Shown: piece after piece, positions 32,983 to 35,759 of the stretch | Position numbering within the stretch: the stretch's first letter is position 1 | Layout of the letters: the number at the start of each line of letters is the position of its first letter | Source: JBFWYO01 sp050186335 | GTDB lineage: Bacteria > Pseudomonadota > Alphaproteobacteria > Bin65 | NCBI GenBank assembly: GCA_050186335.1 | Contig: JBFWYO010000051.1 | Span: 1 to 35,759 of the forward strand | DNA: 35,759 nucleotides | Direction: 5' to 3' | Notes under the pieces: model-generated | The model's input: only the letters and a program-made list of their open reading frames with translations | The model's database searches: none | Told to the model about the DNA's origin: nothing | Position numbers and translations under genes: made by a program

Positions 32983-35244
32983 TTAGTCCGCTATCGCGGG
33001 CAGCGCGCCGGTGGCGACGATGCCGACCGAAGCCGGCGCCAGCCCGATTTTCGTCACGTGTCCGATGACCGCAGCATCGATGTGTCCCGCCGCGCGTAAC
33101 CGTTCGACGCACGCAGCCGCGTGCGCGGCTGGAACGCCCGCGAGCAGCCCGCCGGCGGTTTGCGGGTCAAATAAGAGTGCGCGCGTCGCATCGTCCAGAT
33201 CGGTGCGCAGGATCGGCGCCAGCGCAAGGTTCTCCGGCAGCAGGGTCGAAGCGATGTCGGCGCGTGCGAGCGCATGCGCTCCGTCCAGTAGCGGAATCGT
33301 GCCCAGATCGAGGATCGCCTCGGCGCCGCTCGCGGCGAGCATTTCGCCAAGATGACCGACAAGGCCGAACCCGCTCACGTCGGTCAGCGCCGTTGCGCCC
33401 GCCGCGGCAAGAATATCGGCTGCATCGCGGTTCGAACGGCGCATCTGGACGACCGCTGCGGCAATCGCCGGCGCTCGCGCTTGCGCGCGCATGGCGCCGG
33501 CGAATAGAATTCCCGTACCGAGCTTGCGGGTCAAAATGAGCCGATCGCCCAATTTGAGTCCGCGCTTGCGCAAAACCCGGTCCGGATCGACGGCGCCGGT
33601 AACCGAGAAGCCGAGCGCCAGTTCGCCGCCCTCGCTCGAATGACCGCCGACCAGGGCGACCGCTTCGCGATCAAGGCACGCGCGCGCGCCGGCCAGCAGC
33701 TGAAACAACATCTCCTCGACCTTCGCCGCCGGTCCGGGCGGCACAACGGCGACCGCCAGCGCATAATGCGGCATGCCGCCCATGGCGAAGATGTCGTTGA
33801 GAGCGTGATTCGCCGCGATCTCGCCGAAAACATAGGGGTCGCTCACGAACGCACGGAAAAAATCGACCGTTTGGACAAGGTGGCCCGGCGGCGGCACCAT
33901 GACCGCAGCATCGTCCGGCGTCTCGAGCCCGATGACCAATCCGTTGGCCGGCTTCGGATCCAGCCGCGCCAAACCGCGCGCCAGCGGCCCGGGGCCGATC
34001 TTGGCGGCGCAGCCGCCGCAGCGCATCAGCTCAAGCTCGCGATCTTGCGCAGACTGTGCCAGCGGTTGCTTCGACATGCCGGCGAGGAGACCGGCGACGT
34101 CCTGATACTTGCGCATCCAGCGCCGATCGATCCAATCTTTCAGTCGCCACAACCAGGCGCCTTCGAGCTTGATTCCGGCGCGCGACGCCACGGCGTAGCG
34201 TTCCCCGGTCGAGACCAGCGCAAGATGGGCGCGTTGCGGCCGCCAGGGTCGCAACGGCCGGTCCAGCGCGCGGCGCCTCAAATTCTCGGCGAGCGGCGGC
34301 CCGGCGCGCACCGCAAAGACGCCGGCCTTTTCGCGCGGCGTCTCGACCAGCGCTGCGGCGTCACCCGCCGCGAAGATCGCCGGATCGTTGAGCGCTTGCA
34401 GCGTCGGGCCGACGGCCAGAAAACCGCTCGGATCGAGCGCGATTCCGGTGCCGCGAAACCATGCGGGTGCGGCCGCATCCGTGGTCACGATCACGGCGTC
34501 CGCGGCGATTGGAGCGCCTGATTCGGCGTCAATCGCGCCGGGGCCGATCGCGCGCACCGGTCGATGTTCGTACAGGGCAATTCCACGCGCGACGAAAATG
34601 CGGCGGAACGCGGCGCGAACGCGTTCGTTATGCCCCTTGAGCAACGCACCGGCGGTAATCAGGGCGAAGGAAAAATCCTCGGTCGCGAGACCGGCCTCCC
34701 GCGCATCGGCGAGCAGGCGTGCGCGCATCGACAGCAGCAATTCGACGCCGCCGGCGCCGCCGCCGATCACGGCAATCCGACGCGGTCCGTCGGGCCGTCG
34801 GCAGCACGCGCGCAGGGCGTCGAACTTCGTCATGAAAGAGCCGATCGGTTTGACCACGATGCCGTGTTCGGCAGCGCCCTCGATCGGCTCGAGCGCCGGT
34901 GTGATGCCGACATCGATCGAGACCAGATCGTATGCGACGGGCGCCCGACCGGCGAGCATGACGCGCCGCGCCACCCGATCCAGTCCGACCGCCTCGGCAT
35001 GGATCAGCCGCGCGCTGGCCGCAGTAGCCAGGCGCATGAGATCGATATGCGCAGCCTCGGGCGCATAATGGCCGGCAATCACGCCGGGCAGCATGCCCGA
35101 ATAGGGTGTCTCAAGGTCGCGCGTAATGAGCGTCACACGGACGCCTTTCTCAGGGCGCATGCCGAACGCCTTCAGCACATGGACATGGGCGTGCCCGCCG
35201 CCGACGAGCACGATATCGCAGCGTATATCCGCGTCGCGATTCAT
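32983..35244 (-). CDS. selD: Pyridine-nucleotide-disulfide oxidoreductase fused to selenophosphate synthetase
   Basis: A 753-residue two-part protein. Residues 1 to about 395 are an NDH-2-like FAD/NAD(P)-dependent oxidoreductase with dinucleotide folds LVGGGHAHVHVLKAFG (13-28) and AVIGGGAGGVELLLSMR (158-174), and the FAD site FAAGDAAALVE (291-301). Residues about 405-753 are SelD, which makes selenophosphate from selenide and ATP. The catalytic pair is C412 and K415 in RCGGCAAKIG; DDAAVM (444-449), VDFFRAF and ALVGGHSSEGGE follow. No Sec codon is visible, since Cys occupies the active site. The fusion is a known SelD architecture, in which the flavin part may supply reduced selenium. The ATG at 35244 immediately follows the upstream TGA. 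Confidence 0.94.
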   Translation of the reverse strand: MNRDADIRCDIVLVGGGHAHVHVLKAFGMRPEKGVRVTLITRDLETPYSGMLPGVIAGHYAPEAAHIDLMRLATAASARLIHAEAVGLDRVARRVMLAGRAPVAYDLVSIDVGITPALEPIEGAAEHGIVVKPIGSFMTKFDALRACCRRPDGPRRIAVIGGGAGGVELLLSMRARLLADAREAGLATEDFSFALITAGALLKGHNERVRAAFRRIFVARGIALYEHRPVRAIGPGAIDAESGAPIAADAVIVTTDAAAPAWFRGTGIALDPSGFLAVGPTLQALNDPAIFAAGDAAALVETPREKAGVFAVRAGPPLAENLRRRALDRPLRPWRPQRAHLALVSTGERYAVASRAGIKLEGAWLWRLKDWIDRRWMRKYQDVAGLLAGMSKQPLAQSAQDRELELMRCGGCAAKIGPGPLARGLARLDPKPANGLVIGLETPDDAAVMVPPPGHLVQTVDFFRAFVSDPYVFGEIAANHALNDIFAMGGMPHYALAVAVVPPGPAAKVEEMLFQLLAGARACLDREAVALVGGHSSEGGELALGFSVTGAVDPDRVLRKRGLKLGDRLILTRKLGTGILFAGAMRAQARAPAIAAAVVQMRRSNRDAADILAAAGATALTDVSGFGLVGHLGEMLAASGAEAILDLGTIPLLDGAHALARADIASTLLPENLALAPILRTDLDDATRALLFDPQTAGGLLAGVPAAHAAACVERLRAAGHIDAAVIGHVTKIGLAPASVGIVATGALPAIAD

Positions 35245-35685
35245 TCAGCGCGCCCGGCGTTCATAGCCTTCCGCATCCATCCAGGCTTCGAATGCGGGTG
35301 CGACCGCGGCCCCGGTGACGAGTCCTTGCCGCCAATCCTCGCGCGCCGGACGAACCACCAGCATCCAGCCTTCCTTATAGGGATCGCGATTGACGATGCC
35401 CGGCCTTTCGATGAGCGTCTCGTTGTGGGCGACCACCGTGCCATCGAACGCGGCGCGCGCCGGCCCGACCCATTTGCCGCTTTCGAAGGTGGCAAAAGCG
35501 CGGCCCTGCTCGAACTCCCGCCCGACCCGTTTGGGCGTGAAAGCGAGCACCTTGCCTGCAAGATCGACCGCGACCGACGAGATGCCGACGCGCACCGTGC
35601 CGTCGCCGAGCGGTTGGTACCAGACTTGATTCGGCACATCGTAAAGCAGATCGTCCGGGAGTTCGTTGCCGCGCACGCTGACCAC
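35245..35685 (-). CDS. GcvH-like lipoyl protein, LbpA type
   Basis: A 146-residue protein of the glycine-cleavage H superfamily. The fold order is visible: VRGNELPDDLLYDVPNQVWY, TVRVGISSVAVDLAGKVLAFTP, then FESGKWVGPARAAFDG with the expected lipoylated lysine K71, and VNRDPYKEGWMLVV. The ESGKWVGP context and the PKRVG stretch match the lipoate-binding proteins (LbpA) of sulfur-oxidising heterodisulfide-reductase-like (sHdr) systems better than GcvH proper, which has ESVKA. The start is a GTG at 35685 with AGGGGG seven bases upstream; an in-frame TAG lies just before it. No gcvT or gcvP is next to it. It directly precedes the selD fusion without spacer, so they are probably translated from one mRNA. 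Confidence 0.85.
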   Translation of the reverse strand: MVSVRGNELPDDLLYDVPNQVWYQPLGDGTVRVGISSVAVDLAGKVLAFTPKRVGREFEQGRAFATFESGKWVGPARAAFDGTVVAHNETLIERPGIVNRDPYKEGWMLVVRPAREDWRQGLVTGAAVAPAFEAWMDAEGYERRAR

Positions 35686-35694
35686 GACAACCCC

Positions 35695-35759
35695 CTAATA
35701 CGTGAGTACGCGACAATCGCCGTCCATGATGTCCTGGATCATCGCGGCGGCGCTCATCA
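35695..35759 (-). CDS. C-terminal end of an unidentified gene (cut by window edge)
   Basis: An open leftward frame enters from the right edge and ends in TAG at 35697, nine bases before the GTG start of the lipoyl protein. The visible residues end in IMDGDCRVLTY. The ending resembles the C-terminus of DsrE/DsrF/TusC-type proteins, which finish in a D-x-V/I-L-T-F/Y pattern. That would suit a sulfur-relay setting next to an LbpA-like protein, but 20 residues cannot prove it. An ATG at 35757 inside the frame means a 20-residue peptide is formally possible; a longer gene is more likely. Confidence 0.5.
   Translation of the reverse strand, partial: MSAAAMIQDIMDGDCRVLTY

Noticed and set aside
1..35759. 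Possible mobile element, prophage, CRISPR array or toxin-antitoxin system
   Set aside because: No transposase, integrase, phage, cas or toxin-like gene and no regular repeat array could be seen on either strand.

Overview
The window is visibly GC-rich, gene-dense DNA from a Gram-negative, most likely an alpha- or betaproteobacterium that respires nitrate. The evidence is Liv-type and TRAP-type uptake systems with periplasmic binding proteins, a complete narGHJI with a fused NarK, NnrS, and FNR-type sites. I see no rRNA, tRNA, insertion sequence, integrase or CRISPR array. The exact taxon cannot be named from sequence alone.

Region 1 (1-4237, leftward) is a branched-chain amino acid/amide-type ABC transporter: binding protein, LivH, a fused LivM-LivG, and a LivF cut by the left edge. 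Region 2 (4603-6532, rightward) pairs a 3-mercaptopyruvate sulfurtransferase with a VanA-like Rieske oxygenase. Region 3 (6537-16772, leftward) is a catabolic module. In transcription order it holds a TetR regulator, a TRAP binding protein, a fused TRAP permease, HyuA and HyuB hydantoinase/oxoprolinase-type subunits, a RidA-family protein, a VOC (glyoxalase-fold) protein and an MBL-fold hydrolase. A palindrome overlapping a good -35 box lies just upstream of the TRAP genes and is a credible TetR operator. A strong stem-loop separates the VOC and MBL genes. Region 4 (16934-19091) holds a secreted formylglycine-generating-enzyme-fold protein without the catalytic cysteines, a 65-residue orphan and a DUF1993 protein.

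Region 5 (19255-32864) is the nitrate respiration locus. To the left are a hemerythrin-like protein with a perfect FNR-type box, a small CopD-like membrane protein, and a CRP/FNR regulator without an Fe-S cysteine cluster (NarR-like). Divergent from them run narK (NarK1-NarK2 fusion), narG, narH, narJ, narI, a cytoplasmic parvulin-type isomerase and nnrS. The divergent promoter carries nested FNR-like half-sites. Together these genes would take up nitrate, reduce it at the membrane quinol oxidase complex, export nitrite and limit nitrosative damage.

Region 6 (32983-35759, leftward) holds a pyridine-nucleotide-disulfide oxidoreductase fused to selenophosphate synthetase. Directly upstream, with no spacer, is a GcvH-like lipoyl protein of the LbpA type, and then the last 20 codons of a further gene cut by the right edge. 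The most interesting points are this selenium/lipoyl-protein arrangement, the FNR-type control of the nitrate locus, and the TetR-controlled TRAP-hydantoinase module.
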